This document shows, one piece after another, positions 20,931-33,215 of a stretch of DNA of 45,115 bases. The notes below the pieces were generated by a model. The model had not been told where the DNA came from and made no database searches. It saw only the letters and a program-made list of their open reading frames with translations. The first letter of the stretch is position 1; the number at the start of each line of letters is the position of its first letter. The position numbers were made by a program, and so were the translations under genes. The DNA is from Selaginella moellendorffii (Eukaryota > Streptophyta > Lycopodiopsida > Selaginellales > Selaginellaceae), in the NCBI RefSeq assembly GCF_000143415.4, contig NW_003314264.1, forward strand, positions 1,051,650-1,096,764, written 5' to 3'.

Positions 20931-22360
20931 TTATAAAGTAATACCAACATGTATTATGCTTTCCATTCTTGGCACCTCACCAATATTTGTCAATGGTTAT
21001 ATACCGAAGGCCCACCATGCCTTGCCCTTCCTCCAAGGAGCATAGTCTCTTCAACTTAGAGACTGATTGGACCACTTGTGGTGGTCCTCTCCTTTTATTA
21101 GTTTAGTTTTTGCTAAACCTATTAGAGACACTGTCTCTATCTCAACCCCACTACTTCTCGAGTAGTCTCAGTTTCCACTGATATAACCTTTGCACTTTGA
21201 AACTTTTACTTTTGACTTCTCAAAGTCAATTTCCTAGGTGTCTTCGACACCCTGCATTGCACATATTATGCAACTCCACTTCCCCATCCTAGGAAGTTCT
21301 CTATTTGAGGGCACCATCATCCTCTCTTATATTTCGTGCCACCTTGGGCACTAAGTTCTAGTTATCATACTTTCTGCTAGGGCTGTCCATAGCCCTATCA
21401 TTTGGCTACTTACTGCTCCCTCCCTTGGAGCTTTCACCTTTGCCAACTTGGAGCCCTTGGAGAATTCATCCTTGGAAGCACATTTCCTTTCTCACAATCC
21501 GTTAGCATCTAACATATTAGTGTTCCATGCCTAACTTTGCTATTTGGATTCCTTCTAATGAACTCTATGGCCCACACTTTGCCACTAGTTCCTTTCGCTT
21601 TTATATATTGATTGTTGCACTAAGCAATATAGGATCACTACCTCCATTCTCGAGGTATCCTTTTGGCTCCATGGCAAAGGCTCTACTTTGCTAAGTCCAG
21701 AGGGTGCTCACCTCTAATAGGTCTCTTTAGCATTTTCTGCTATGAGCTTCATCTATAGCCAAATTTTGCGACCCTCCCATGGGTCTCTCCCAGAGACTAC
21801 TTTCTTGGACTTACCACACCATCGTCAATAGTTCAAATCAACACTTTGAACTAGAAGTTATATTCCTTAACCTAAACAAAGACCTTGTCCTTGTTTAGCC
21901 ACAAGATCACCTAGTGATCTCATCTTGACCCCTTAACAGGTTTACCAATAGGAACTAAGTCTTTTAGACCCTTTTAAATTGTTGACTATAGCCCCGGGGG
22001 CATCCCCCACACTTGGCAGTGCGCCCAAGCCAGCTTTTCCGGCCAAGGATCCATAGCAACTGAGACTGGGTGTCCCCATCTCATTCACCACGTCCTTGGT
22101 GCCCTTTGCACCAAAGTGTTCAAGTTAAATATACTGAGATTTCACTCTAAGCAATCTAACCATGCATCACGACTCTGAGGCATCCCTCGCTTGGCAGTGT
22201 GCCCAAACCAGTCTCCTCACTGAGAGTCTATGACCACCGAAAAATGAGTGTCCTCATATTCCAAACCATCACCACGCCCTAGTGATTTGGGACTCGAATC
22301 CAAGCACTAGACGGTCAGGACTCGAACTCAACCTCCGTATATGCATCTACGGTTTTATCA
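20931..22360 (-). repeat. Antisense relic of a gypsy 3' UTR/LTR region
   Basis: The reverse complement of 21960-22360 matches the 3' UTR of the nested gypsy (12900-13140): TACGGAGGTTGAGTTCGAGT, CTAGGGCGTGGTGA, CACTGCCAAG and GGGGGATGCCCCCGG occur in the same order, the last blocks twice. No coding frame. 20931-21960 is T/C-rich, possibly the rest of that element; its exact ends are not visible. Confidence 0.6.
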
Positions 22361-22439
22361 TAGACATAGTTAGTGATCGAGATTCAAAGATCACCAATGG
22401 ATTTTGGAAAACCTTTACAAAGGTTATGTAAGTGGCTTT

Positions 22440-23177
22440 GAAACTCTCAAGTGGAGATCATCCTTAAACGGATGGGCAAACCGAGCGTGTGAATCAGGTG
22501 GTGGAGGATATGCTACATTGTAGTATTGGTCAAAGATGAGATCTATATCTTCCGTTGGTGCAATTTTCTTACAACAATAGCCAACACAATGGAACCAAGT
22601 TAAGTCCTTACTTTGCTATGTTTGGAAGGTATCCTTGAACAGCGGTGAAGTTAGGATTGCATTTAAGTAAGGATGTTCAAGATAAGATTGATTCCGAGGC
22701 GACTGATCTAGCCACAGAACTTGATGAGATTTTGGTGGTGTGCAAATAAAATTTGCAAGCAGCTCAGGATAGAGTAGAGAAGTTTGTCAATGAGCATCGC
22801 CAATTCCAGGAATATAAGGTAGGTGATTTCGTCTTTGTGTGAATGATCTTTCCATCAAGTGAGTGGTGGAACACCTTGATGCTTTTATAAACAGGGAAGA
22901 GTAATAAATTTTCCCATCGATATGCTGCTCCATATAAAGTGCTAGAGCGCATTGGTAAAGCGGCTTATTGGGTGCAACTGCCAGCTGGGGTGAAAATTCA
23001 TCTGGTATTTTATGTCAGCCAGTTGAAAGGTGTACTATCTCGAAGTGACGGTCCCAATGCCTCCTTGATGTATACGGCTGCGGAAGATGGACTAAGAGCT
23101 TGAGCAAGGTTCCCCAAAAAGGGAGATCACCGGTACAACTTGTCCTTAGGAGAAGGACTTTATTGGGGGGGAAGAAT
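22440..23177 (+). pseudogene. Gypsy integrase C-terminal relic
   Basis: The frame-broken text includes DGQTERVNQVVEDML (22470), FVNEHRQFQEYKVGDFVF (22781), [16 protein letters not shown] (22921) and [12 protein letters not shown] (22995), the usual order of the integrase C-terminus before the chromodomain position. Several stops and shifts. It ends in a polypurine tract GGGGGGGAAG at 23165 directly before an LTR. Confidence 0.8.
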
Positions 23178-23420
23178 TGTTAGGCACCAGCTTTGACCAC
23201 ATGGTCAACGTCGGTCAAAGGGAGGCTCAAGGGTATATTAAGGCATGTTAGGGTAAAGGACTTAACCTACCCTAAGGCTCACAGTGGAGCGGCAGTGCAA
23301 TGGACCTTTTGAGGTAGCTTGGGGGTGGTTGGGTGGTAAAGAATCTCAATAGGTGGTGTAACATAGTCTAGGGTGACTAGATCTTTGTCTTTTTGCACCA
23401 GATCATAACATCTGCCAACA
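23178..23420 (+). repeat. 3' LTR of the integrase relic
   Basis: Starts TGTTAGGCACC immediately after the polypurine tract and probably ends GCCAACA at 23420 (imperfect match to the inverted start). The 5' partner is not in the window. Confidence 0.65.
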
Positions 23421-24044
23421 TTATATTTCCAGCTAGTGGCAAGTCTCTACGTGTTCCTTTTTAAACATTGCAAGTTGCATCCATTTCCTGAGTAGAAGTT
23501 CCACAATGTTTCAAAGCTGCTTTTCAAGTATTTATCTCATGCCCAAGCAACTCTTCTTCTTCCTTCTTCAATGAACAATTGCAAGCAATGCTACAGAATG
23601 GAGCTGCTCCATCATAACAATGATAGCATGGTCTGACTAGCTGCTTCTTTGGAATGTTTGACCTTGATTGCTCCACAAGTGTGCTTTACTATGTTCTGAT
23701 ATCTGATAGTGTTATTACTTTTTAAATGCATGTTCAAATTTTCTTTATATTTGCAGATGAGTACTGGCTGTGTATTGATACCTCCCACTTTGAACAGCTG
23801 TAAACTCTGTATTATTATATAATATAAACTATTTAGGTGTTACATATCACTCACATGAACACTTACCATTCTGGAAAAAGTGACAACTGTTGACTTCTCT
23901 AATTGTAATTATGCCCTTCCTTTGCTGAGAAAGATCTCTAGTTGCATCATGGCAATTGATACACATTCTAATGAATTTTATGATAAGAATTACTTTCTCA
24001 GGTTTAGTATGCCCAAAAGCATACTTTAGAAATTTTAATTTGCT
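23421..24044. other. Non-coding, AT-rich
   Basis: I see no gene, repeat array or RNA here. Confidence 0.5.
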
Positions 24045-24740
24045 GTGCATACAACCTCCATCCTCTGTCAACTTATTTTCCTTATTTTCACATCTCAAAT
24101 CTGGCCAAAATTTATGTACTTTGCCATTATCATCACTCCAGAAACTTACTCCTTATGCACAATATTGTGTGCCTTGCCTAAAGGGCAGCATATTCATCAG
24201 AAAATTTCTCAAATGGGGTGGAACAAGATTACCACATTGGGACTAACCTAATAAATCTTTATGGAAAATGTGGTGAAATCAATGTAGCATTGGAGTTATT
24301 TAATAATTTACATTTTCCTAGTACAGTTGAATGGACTGCCTTAATTGCAGGGTATAGTTGCTCTGGAAATGTATCTCAAACATTTAGATTATTTTGGGAG
24401 ATGTTAAAAACTGATAAAAACTTGTGAACGATGTAAATTTTATTAATATCATCCAGGTATGTAGTCATGCAGGGATGGTAAAAAAAGCAATAGTATTTTA
24501 AATTAATGTTTCAATATGGCATTGTATCTACTATTGTGCATTATAATTGTATGGTAGATATTTTAGGTCGAGCTAATCATATGGAAGATGCATTATTTAT
24601 GATTTACAATATATCATTTGATGCAGATCTTATTATCTCGTGGATGACACTATTAGGAGCATGTCGAAAATGGCTAGACATTAGTATTGGTAAAAAAGCA
24701 TTTGCTGCTTTAATTAAGCGGCCGAATCCAGGATAGTACG
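24045..24740 (+). pseudogene. PPR protein pseudogene fragment
   Basis: Broken frames read like PLS-type pentatricopeptide repeats: LPKGQHIHQKISQ, then GTNLINLYGKCGEINVALEL, VEWTALIAGYSCSGN, and later YNCMVDILGRANHMEDAL and SWMTLLGACRKWLDISIGK. PPR proteins bind organellar RNA. AT-rich codon use, several frameshifts and missing repeats show an old relic. Its 3' end abuts a second PPR gene of different composition. Confidence 0.75.
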
Positions 24741-24768
24741 GCAGGCTCATGAGAAGAATGCTTCGTCC

Positions 24769-25890
24769 ATGGGGGCGCGTGAGGCGATCTTGGACAAGAA
24801 GAGCTACGTGAAAGATTTTGAGAGCTTCTGGATTCCTATGCTGGGCGATCTCATGGGAGGGGATTATCACCACTACAGTTTAGAGGTATGCAAGAATCTT
24901 AGATTTTTTCTCTTATTTTCTAGTTTCTTTTGATTTGCTATGTTCTTTGTGGCTGTTCTTCCAGCTTTGCTTATGAGTTTCTTGCTTTTCTTCCCACCAA
25001 ACTTTGGTGTTGTTGGTTGGGATTTCTTTTGGTTTTCTCGTTGTTTCTGTGCTCGTATCTTTCATGCCTGATCGAGTCTGATCTTGTCGGTGACATTCTT
25101 TATTGTTTTGTCCTCTCCATCCATCACATTCTTATATCACGATCATGCCAGGTTTTTACATGGCTCACGAACAATCCAATGGTCCTACTATCGGCCAAGA
25201 GACCGCAGCTCGAGCAGCTCTACACGACGATGATCTCTTACGCTAGAGTCGTTGGGAGCCTGAGGCTAGCACGCATCTGGTTCGACGATCTCAAAGGCAA
25301 AGGGCTCAAGCAATCGACGAGGTGCTGCAACGCTCTCCTCCTTGCTTACGCCAAGAAAGGTGATGCTCAAACCGCGCTCTCCATCCTCGAACAGATGAAA
25401 GCCTTCCGCAAGGGGTGCTTGCCAAACGCAGTCACGTACTACATCCTCATCGCCAGAGGCTGGGCGACTTGCCAAGCCTCGCAAATCTCCTGGGCAACAG
25501 CGAGTGCTCGAGCTTTCGTCCCGTCACCATGACTTACAACACTCTCCTCTGCGGCTACTCAAAGATGGGAATGCTGGAGGATTTCGACAAGACACACGGG
25601 GAAATGGTGGAGGATCTGGAGGAGAAACTTAGCAAGGAGAGCTACAACGCGTTGCTCTTTGGATAGTCGTGGCTGGATTGTCTCGACGAGCTCCAGCGCT
25701 GTGTGGGGGAGATGCTAGCCAGGGAGATGAGTCTGGCATCGCTGGTGGTGGCGGAAGAGGTTGCCAAGGCTTACAGAAGAAATTGATGGGTGGAAGGATT
25801 GGACATGGTGATCCAGCTCGAGGAAAAGAGTCCCGGGATTTCTCCAACGTTCCAAAGCTTTATAAATGCTTGCGATGACGATTTAGAAAA
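24769..25890 (+). pseudogene. P-type PPR gene, probably decayed
   Basis: ATG at 24769 opens a short first exon ending HHYSLE; a 266-nt intron (24886-25151, GTATGC to GCCAG) leads to VFTWLTNNP and repeats such as LYTTMISYARVVGSLRLAR and CCNALLLAYAKKGDAQTAL. A one-base shift near 25440 moves the reading to GDLPSLANLLGN and MTYNTLLCGYSKMGMLEDF. After it, TAG at 25664 and TGA near 25784 interrupt text that still reads as protein. Sequencing error could explain one of these but not all. Likely role if intact: organellar RNA metabolism. Confidence 0.7.
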
Positions 25891-25905
25891 AAAGGAGGCG
25901 CTGTT

Positions 25906-27782
25906 TCAAGATAAGTTTTTACTTTTTTTCTCACTACAATCCATGTGATTAACTTTGAATACTATTTTGTGTGGTCTCTTCCAGCTTTTTCCAGAATATG
26001 GACTCACTGGCTGGAAGNNNNNNNNNNNNNNNNNNNNNNNNNNNNNNNNNNNNNNNNNNNNNNNNNNNNNNNNNNNNNNNNNNNNNNNNNNNNNNNNNNN
26101 NNNNNNNNNNNNNNNNNNNNNNNNNNNNNNNNNNNNNNNNNNNNNNNNNNNNNNNNNNNNNNNNNNNNNNNNNNNNNNNNNNNNNNNNNNNNNNNNNNNN
26201 NNNNNNNNNNNNNNNNNNNNNNNNNNNNNNNNNNNNNNNNNNNNNNNNNNNNNNNNNNNNNNNNNNNNNNNNNNNNNNNNNNNNNNNNNNNNNNNNNNNN
26301 NNNNNNNNNNNNNNNNNNNNNNNNNNNNNNNNNNNNNNNNNNNNNNNNNNNNNNNNNNNNNNNNNNNNNNNNNNNNNNNNNNNNNNNNNNNNNNNNNNNN
26401 NNNNNNNNNNNNNNNNNNNNNNNNNNNNNNNNNNNNNNNNNNNNNNNNNNNNNNNNNNNNNNNNNNNNNNNNNNNNNNNNNNNNNNNNNNNNNNNNNNNN
26501 NNNNNNNNNNNNNNNNNNNNNNNNNNNNNNNNNNNNNNNNNNNNNNNNNNNNNNNNNNNNNNNNNNNNNNNNNNNNNNNNNNNNNNNNNNNNNNNNNNNN
26601 NNNNNNNNNNNNNNNNNNNNNNNNNNNNNNNNNNNNNNNNNNNNNNNNNNNNNNNNNNNNNNNNNNNNNNNNNNNNGTGCGGCGGCGTCTCCCATGCTGC
26701 CGCAGCACGTGTACATGCTAACCAGCGCGTTGCCCAGGGTGCCGTTGGGCGTGAATCCCGCGAGAATCTCCGGATTCGCAGCACATAGCTTGGCGTGGAT
26801 GTGCCACCCCTCGGCGTGTTTGCCCAGGCTGGCATGGGCGCACAGGAGAATGACGGCCATGATGCAATCGGGCTTTAGAATGGAGTCCGAGATGGTGGAG
26901 GCCGAGGTGTTAGCTCTTCACACTCTTGGCGAAGGATGTCTTGGAGCTGTGCTCCGCAAGTGCTTCCTCTGCACTGCCACCCTTCGTGTACATCAAAACC
27001 AGCGCATTCGGGATCGTGATGTCGCTGTGGAGGCCCAGGTCAATCACGGCAGCGTGGAAATTCCTGCCCCAATCGAGAAATTCCCTGCTGGAGCAGGCAG
27101 TGATCGCTGCGACGAAGGTCACCGGATTGGGCTGGACGCGAGCTTGGATCATCCCCTCGAGCGTCTCGAGCGCCTGGCGGCAATCCCCCATCTGAGAAAT
27201 GCGGTGATCATCGCAGTTCACGACACTACATCTTTGTGCAGTATCTGATCGAACACCGCCCTGACCTGCTCGATCGCTCCACACTTGGCATACATGTTGA
27301 GGAGCGCTGTGCCGACAAACACACTCTTGCGGAGATCCGGGGAGAGAATTCTCGCGTGGATGGCCATGCCCAGCACAAGATCCTTGGCGCCAGAGCATGC
27401 AGCCAGTGTGCTCACAATCACCATTTCGTTGGTTCCACATCCATGCGCTGGAAGAGATTGATCGCCTCGTGGCAATGCTCTGACTGCACGTAGGCCGCGA
27501 TGATGCAGCTCCAAGACACCACATCTTTCTTGGGCATCTGATCGAAGACTGCACGCACGGACGTGAGGCTGCTGGTGCCACCACACTTCCTGTACATCTG
27601 AATGAGGAGATTACCGAGGTGGACGCTCTGGAGGAAGTGGCCTGTGGCGAGGATGTGATCGTGGACCCGGCGGCCATTGGCGAGCGAGTGGGAGATGCTA
27701 TAGCGGCAGAGGAGGGATGTGTAGAGGGCTGCTGATGGCGAAAGCAGCTGTGAGAGCACATCTTGGATGGATGGGAGCACAT
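25906..27782 (-). pseudogene. PLS-type PPR gene with frameshift, stop and assembly gap
   Basis: Starts near 27780 (MLPSIQDVLSQLL) and runs through typical repeats: GNLLIQMYRKCGGT, AVFDQMPKKDVVSWSCIIAAYVQ, GTALLNMYAKCGAIEQ. Near 27440 the frame shifts. Near 27218 TGA stands where the motif DVVSW requires Trp. Downstream repeats continue (GDCRQALETLEGMI, VTFVAAITACSS, IPNALVLMYTKGG) up to the run of N. GC-rich, unlike the fragment at 24045. Likely a pseudogene, though the gap prevents judging the 3' part. Confidence 0.75.
26018..26676. other. Assembly gap (run of N)
   Basis: 659 unknown bases inside or next to the PPR gene; frames crossing it are meaningless. Confidence 1.
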
Positions 27783-29129
27783 TCTTTGCTCATAAGCCCT
27801 ATAATAGAAATAATAATTTAATTTTATTAGAAAATATTATTTAAAGTAATGTTTATTATTATGAGTGTTCAGGATATTAGAATAGATATATTAATTAGGG
27901 TTTAAACCCCTCCTTATATACAGGAAGTATGGTAACAAATTCTCAAAGCAACACAAGAATATGAAATATTTTGGAGTTTGAAGTAGGAGTGGGGATATTT
28001 TCCAATAGGTTAAAAGGAGTAAAACATTCAGCCACTAGTCCGGCTTGGAAATGCATTCAGTGTTGAGGATGGCACAAATGGGGCATGCAAGTCTGGTGAC
28101 AGGAGCTAAAGTTGGCATGCCAGTTTGGGAGGTGGTGGGCCACGAATGTTGGGATATCTACAGAGTGACAAGAGTGTAAGCACTTTGGGAAGTATATAAT
28201 CATTATCATTTTGACAAAAAATAAGTGAGGATATATGTAATGGTGGCTTATGGTGAAGACTTACTCTTGCAGCAAAGTGCCTTCATTATACCATCTTGAA
28301 AGAATAGGCAAAACCCAATTGACTAAAGGGGTGGAAGAGCAAATGGCTCCTATGTTTTGGGAGAGTGGACAATAATAAGATTTGCTGGCAATGGCACCTC
28401 CTTGACTTTGTTTTACATTCAGCTTGGGATGGAGATTTGGTCAATATAATCTTAAAGAAATGACCATGCCTACTTCTATAGGACTAAGATTGGTTGAGAT
28501 GCAAAACAATCACATAAAGTAGCTTGTTAAGAAGGTGGTATATCCAGTTTTTGTATTAGTCCCATTTGGATATAGGGAATATACATACATGTTTATTAAT
28601 TTGGACCACTCACACTTGTATATAAACTAAAGTTTTTGAGCTATAGAATATACACATTTCTATATGTCATGCAGTCATAGTAAAAGTATATATATATAGT
28701 GAGGTCCAAGTGTATGGCTACAATACCATATACTAATATTGGCTTATTGGGATTTTAGTAGCCGTTAGATTAGTTTCAATCTAGACCATTTGCTCCTGTA
28801 TATAAGCTAGAGTTTTAGATTAATTAATATACACATTTTATGTATTCCTTTCTATATTCTATGTACTTACATTGGTGAAAGTTAGTCATTATCCCTGAGG
28901 AGTGCTTAGATTTGGGATTTTGGTTTAAACTTAACTTTTGCATTGTTTAGATCTAACTTTTTCCATTTCCTTTCTTTTGTTCTTTCCTTTTAGGATTTTG
29001 GTTTAGATTTAGCTTTTCCATTGTCTAGATCTCCCTTTCTTTTTATTTTTTTTCATTTATCTTCTTTTGCTCTTTCCTTTTCATTCATCTTCATGGCAGA
29101 GTAGCAACCTCTTCCTCCTTTGACTCTAA
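27783..29129. other. AT-rich non-coding region with internal repeats
   Basis: Two diverged copies of a unit of about 170 bp containing GTATATAARCTARAGTTTT and ATATACACATTT (28560-28700, 28750-28870), then a tandem duplication of GGATTTTGGTTTAGATTTAG (28915-29090) just upstream of the gypsy gag relic. It may be LTR or leader of that element; I could not fix ends. Confidence 0.5.
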
Positions 29130-32100
29130 AGTAGCAATTGGTGCAATTGTTTGATGCTATGCGATTGCAATTGAACAACAAAATTCAATTGATGGCGGCA
29201 TTTATGGCACATGGTATAGCTCCTCCTGCTCTTGATGCCAATCCTCATGTTCGGTTGGAGTTCTTTCAGGGGAATCATGGGGATGATGTGTACCAACTTC
29301 ATGGTAATTGCCACATATCATTTTTGGGATGATGTTTGACGTTTGCGTGAGTTTTCCATGTCTTTCCAAGGGACGGTGCTGCAGTGGGACAATGGTTTGA
29401 GCACAACCACTCGTGGGGATTGGAGTGTTCTTCCGGATGTCTTTAAATGTGTATTTAGATATGCCGATGATTGTGATGATGCCTTCTAACAATTTCATCG
29501 TCTTCGTCAAAGGCCATCTGAGTCGATGATGCAATTTGGCATCCGTTTCCGAAGCCTCTTACTTTGTGTGGAGCTAAATATATCGGAGGGGATCAAGCTA
29601 GGAATGTTGTGGCTAGCACTTCGTCAAGATCTTGTTGGACTTGTGTATGCACTTGCTCTAGCCACCCTTGACGATGCTTTTTACTTGGCACAATGTTATG
29701 AGATGTCGCCTCTTCCACTTCTCCCTACACATCCTTCTGCTCCACTTATTGTGGGCGATAGTCCTATTCTAATGGAAGTTGATGCTGCTGCTGTTCAAGT
29801 CCAAGGACAAGAGCGAGGATGTGGTCATGGCCGTGATGTTCCCTGTTGGGTATGTGATGAAGTTGGTCACACTTATCAGCATTGTCGGTGTTTTCTAGCA
29901 ACCATATCACCACACATAACTCATCACTCATCTATATAAAGTTATTTGTATTAGTATCAACTTCAATATCCTTTCCTTTATAGTTTTCATTGCTAGAATT
30001 TGTTTTAAGAATGTGAGTATGTTACTTTTATTATTTTATATCTGGCAATCTTGAGCTTGGGTTGTAGTCATTGCGGGTGGTGTCTATCCTTGGTATGGAT
30101 TGGTTGCAATGCAATCATGCTAGGTGTGACTTTGAGGCTTCTCCCCCTTGTCTCATACTTCCTTATATTTCATCCATTCCTCTCACTTCCATACCTCTTC
30201 GTCTCTCTGTTTCTACCTCTACCTCAATACTTTTATATCCCCACTATTTCCTCCTATGTTTTTATTTTGTTCTGCTCTTCCCTTTTCCCATCCCTTCCAA
30301 GTCTTTGTATTGCAGAAGTTGACTGTCTCATGAAGGAGTATGCCAATCTCTTTGAATTTAACATATCGTCTGGAGCCAAGATAGCCACATGTCATCCGAT
30401 TCCAACCGAGGATGCTCGTCCAATCAAGGTTTCTGTTCATCATCGGTCACCCAAAGAGATCAAGATTTTATGTACAAACATCAAGGAGATGTTGGAAAAG
30501 GGTGTTTTGAAAGTCGCGGAGTCCTTGGGCATGTGAACCTTATCTTGTGATGAAGCCTGATGGGAGTATTCATTTTTGCATCGACTATCGTCTGTTAAAC
30601 AAACTGATGATCCTGGATGTGTACCCTCTTTCTCACATTGTTGATTTCTTGGATCGTCTAAGGAGAAGTCATTGGTTCACCAAGCTAGATCTTGCTTATG
30701 GGTACTGGCAAGTACCGATGGCCGAATGTAAGCAACCAAAGGGAACGACTTGAGAGACGATCCATGGGGTTCAAATATAGAGGGAAAGGGCCCATGAATA
30801 AGAGTGCACCCCCTTTTCCAATTGGTTAAGGGTCTTAGGATATTTGGGGTTAAGCGTCCTTGGGTTTGAATAGTACTGGGCTGGGTGACCTCCTGGGAAG
30901 TCCAAATTCAGGAGCTTACATTTGGTATCGGAGCCATCTCGGGTTTGACTCTGTTGGTTGGCTAAGGGATTCACATCACATCGGGTTTGACTCTGTTGGT
31001 TGGCTAAGGGATTCACATCACATGTTGATTGACATCTGGCTGGTCCAGTTTGCTCCCGCTGGGCTCGACCCGAGGGGTAGGGTGTCAAGAGAGCGGGGCT
31101 CTCGGGAGAGCTGCGGCTCTCAGCTTCCGTTCACGAGGGCGTGAACTTGCAGGGAAGCGTGGTGGATTGTAAGCAACCAAAGGGAATGACTTAAGAGACC
31201 ATCCATGGGGTTCAAATATAGAGGGAAAGGGCCCATGAATAAGAGTGCACTCCCTTTTCCAATTGGTTAAGGGTCTTGGGATATTTAGGGTTAAGCGTCC
31301 TTGGGTTTGAATAGTACTGGGCTGGGTGACCTCCTGGGAAGTCCAAATTCAAGAGCTTACACCGAAGTAGATATTTCTAAGACTGTTTTTTATACATTGT
31401 TTGGTTTGTATGAGTTCTTCGTGATGTCATTTGGTTTGAATAATGCTCTAGTGACTTTCTAGCTAGTTGTTAGGATCAACTTGCAAACCCTTATGAGAAA
31501 TATGGTACCTAAAATAAATCATGTCCTTGGACCCAAATACGCACCTTGACCACTTCAACTTTAAACCAACGTGTGTGAATGATGTGTAGTGTTTCTTGGA
31601 CAAGGTGCAATATCTCGGTTTGTGGATCATCTTTTTGATCGCACTGCACCATTGCGAGCATTACTAAAGTCATCAATATCATCTTTCATCTAGTTTCCAG
31701 ATTGTGATTGGGCGTTCATAGATCTCAAAGAGCTATTGACGACTCCTTTAGTGTTGGCATATCCTAACTACACTCGACCTTTCATTTTGCGCATAGATGC
31801 TTTTGATATTGGTTTTAGAGGTGTGTTGATGCAAGAGAGCCCGAGTGTGCCTGGTCAATGCCATCTTATTGCGTTTATAAGTTGAATATTACAACTAGTG
31901 GAGGTGAACTACTCCACGACAGACGAGTGTTTAGTAGTAGTTTATGGTTTCAAGAAACTTCATGCATATTTACATAATTCTTGGATGTTATTAAAAGGTC
32001 ATCATGCTGCTGTTACTTCATTATTAAAGAGAAAGAACCTAGTTGGTTGTACTGCTAGGTGGGCTTTGAAGCTTCAAATATATGATTTTGATGTTGTTCA

Positions 32101-32193
32101 TTGCCCGGGGAGTTCTATGGCTGATGTTGATGCCCTTTCTCGAGCTTCTCTTCCTTTTTTGCTCTCTTCTTATGTTTCTGATGAGCCTATTAT
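29130..32193 (+). pseudogene. Decayed Ty3/gypsy gag-pol relic
   Basis: Gag text around 29140-29800, a CCHC-like knuckle CWVCDEVGHTYQHC (29848), protease end ILGMDWLQCNHARC (30085), reverse transcriptase start (KPDGSIHFCIDYRLLNK at 30550), a TRIM insertion at 30727-31361, then reverse transcriptase FGLYEFFVMSFGLNNA (31400), RNase H RIDAFDIGFRGVLMQ (31790) and HCPGSSMADVDALSRA (32100). The palm segment carrying the catalytic YxDD is missing or degraded around 31460-31560. Many stops (TAA, TAG, TGA) and shifts. It breaks off at 32194 where another repeat begins. Confidence 0.85.
30727..31361 (+). mobile_element. Complete TRIM retrotransposon (terminal-repeat retrotransposon in miniature)
   Basis: Two 194-bp LTRs (30727-30920 and 31168-31361), each TGTAAGC...GCTTACA, enclose 247 bp. 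The start TGGTATCGGAGCC (30923) fits an initiator-Met tRNA primer-binding site. The inside has two 43-bp tandem copies of CGGGTTTGACTCTGTTGG and no coding frame. It is flanked by the target duplication CCGAA (30722-30726, 31362-31366). Removing it with one duplication rejoins the reverse transcriptase frame (PMAE|VDISK). It must have moved with proteins from another element. Confidence 0.95.
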
Positions 32194-32937
32194 TGTAGCA
32201 CACGTGGTTTTTACCTTTTATCCTATGGTGCTTTACCATAGGATAACACCACAAAGTGGAACCTAAACCCTCTATGTGCCACGTGTTAGATGCCACATGT
32301 CACATGCCACATGTCCATAAGATAGTAGTGTGGAATCCGAGTTTCAGGGCCTTGGGCCACTGAACAAAGGAACAGTGCCAAACTCCCAAGCATGGAGGCA
32401 AGGAGTGTCGGAGCCGAACCATGGAGCAACTCTCGAGCATACAGCCTAAGAAACAAAGGGACAAGAGCCTAAAGTAACTTGGAACAGTCTTAGAGCAATC
32501 AACATCCCAATGCCAGGACTAGCACACAAAACAGAGCCAAACAGAGTCTGGCGCTATTTCGGCATACTAGTGGTCTAATGCAAGGATATGGGTACTCCAC
32601 CAGCTAGCATGGAATGGAACTTGGGCTTAGACCCAATTGTAAGCAACCAAAGAGAACGACTTGAGAGACGATCTGTTGGGGTTCAAAATATAGAGGGAAA
32701 GGGCCCATGAACAAGAGTGCACCCCCTTTTCCAATTGGTTAAGGGTCTTGGGATATTTGGGGTTAAGCGTCCTTGGGTTAGAATAGTACTGGGCTGGGTG
32801 ACCTCCAGAGAAGTCCAAACTCAGGAGCTTATACTAAGCCGGATGCAGAACAAGGACAAGCATGCAAGCGGGAGCTAGACTATGCCTCAGATTGGTCGGC
32901 CATACTCGACCTACCCACTATCCCTACTATACATTTG
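32194..32937 (+). mobile_element. Repeat family R, copy 1 (LTR-like), with a solo TRIM LTR inside
   Basis: Begins TGTAGCACACGTGGTTTT, breaking the gypsy relic; 44925-45115 is a second copy breaking another gene. It contains a strong hairpin TATCCTATGG...CCATAGGATA (32219-32245) and a CCACATGTCACATG cluster. The right end is uncertain; CTACTATACA at about 32934 would suit an LTR end. No coding frame. Confidence 0.65.
32638..32833 (+). repeat. Solo LTR of the TRIM family
   Basis: 196 bp, about 95% like the LTRs at 30727 and 31168, ending CTTATA instead of CTTACA. No matching 5-bp duplication is evident. Confidence 0.88.
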
Positions 32938-33215
32938 GAACCCCCCACCTCCCCCCCCTTGAGGGGGTAGTTTTTGAGCTGAGCTCAAGTCAATGAAAGT
33001 CAACAAAAGTCAAAGGAAGTCAATACAATCCCCTAACTACTGAAAGTTTAATGGCACTACCTTAGTTCGTCCCGAACCAAGAATTTTTAACATAAAATCT
33101 AGGTGTTTAAGGTATTCCATAAGCTCATGTAGATTATTGGTTCGACACAAACTAATCTTTTAGTCTACAAAGAAAGAAAATAAACAATATAATTTATATT
33201 AAAATCAGAATATAT
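32938..33215. other. Non-coding spacer
   Basis: Holds a C-run and, at 32925-32965, TATCCCTACTATACATTTGG plus AACCCCCC, a reverse-strand match to part of the chromovirus LTR (8145-8180). A short AAGTCAAN repeat follows (32985-33025). Nothing else seen. Confidence 0.5.

Noticed and set aside
3604-20937. Target-site duplication of the large transposon
   Set aside because: Left flank TCTTTCC and right flank TTATAAA do not match for any reasonable length.
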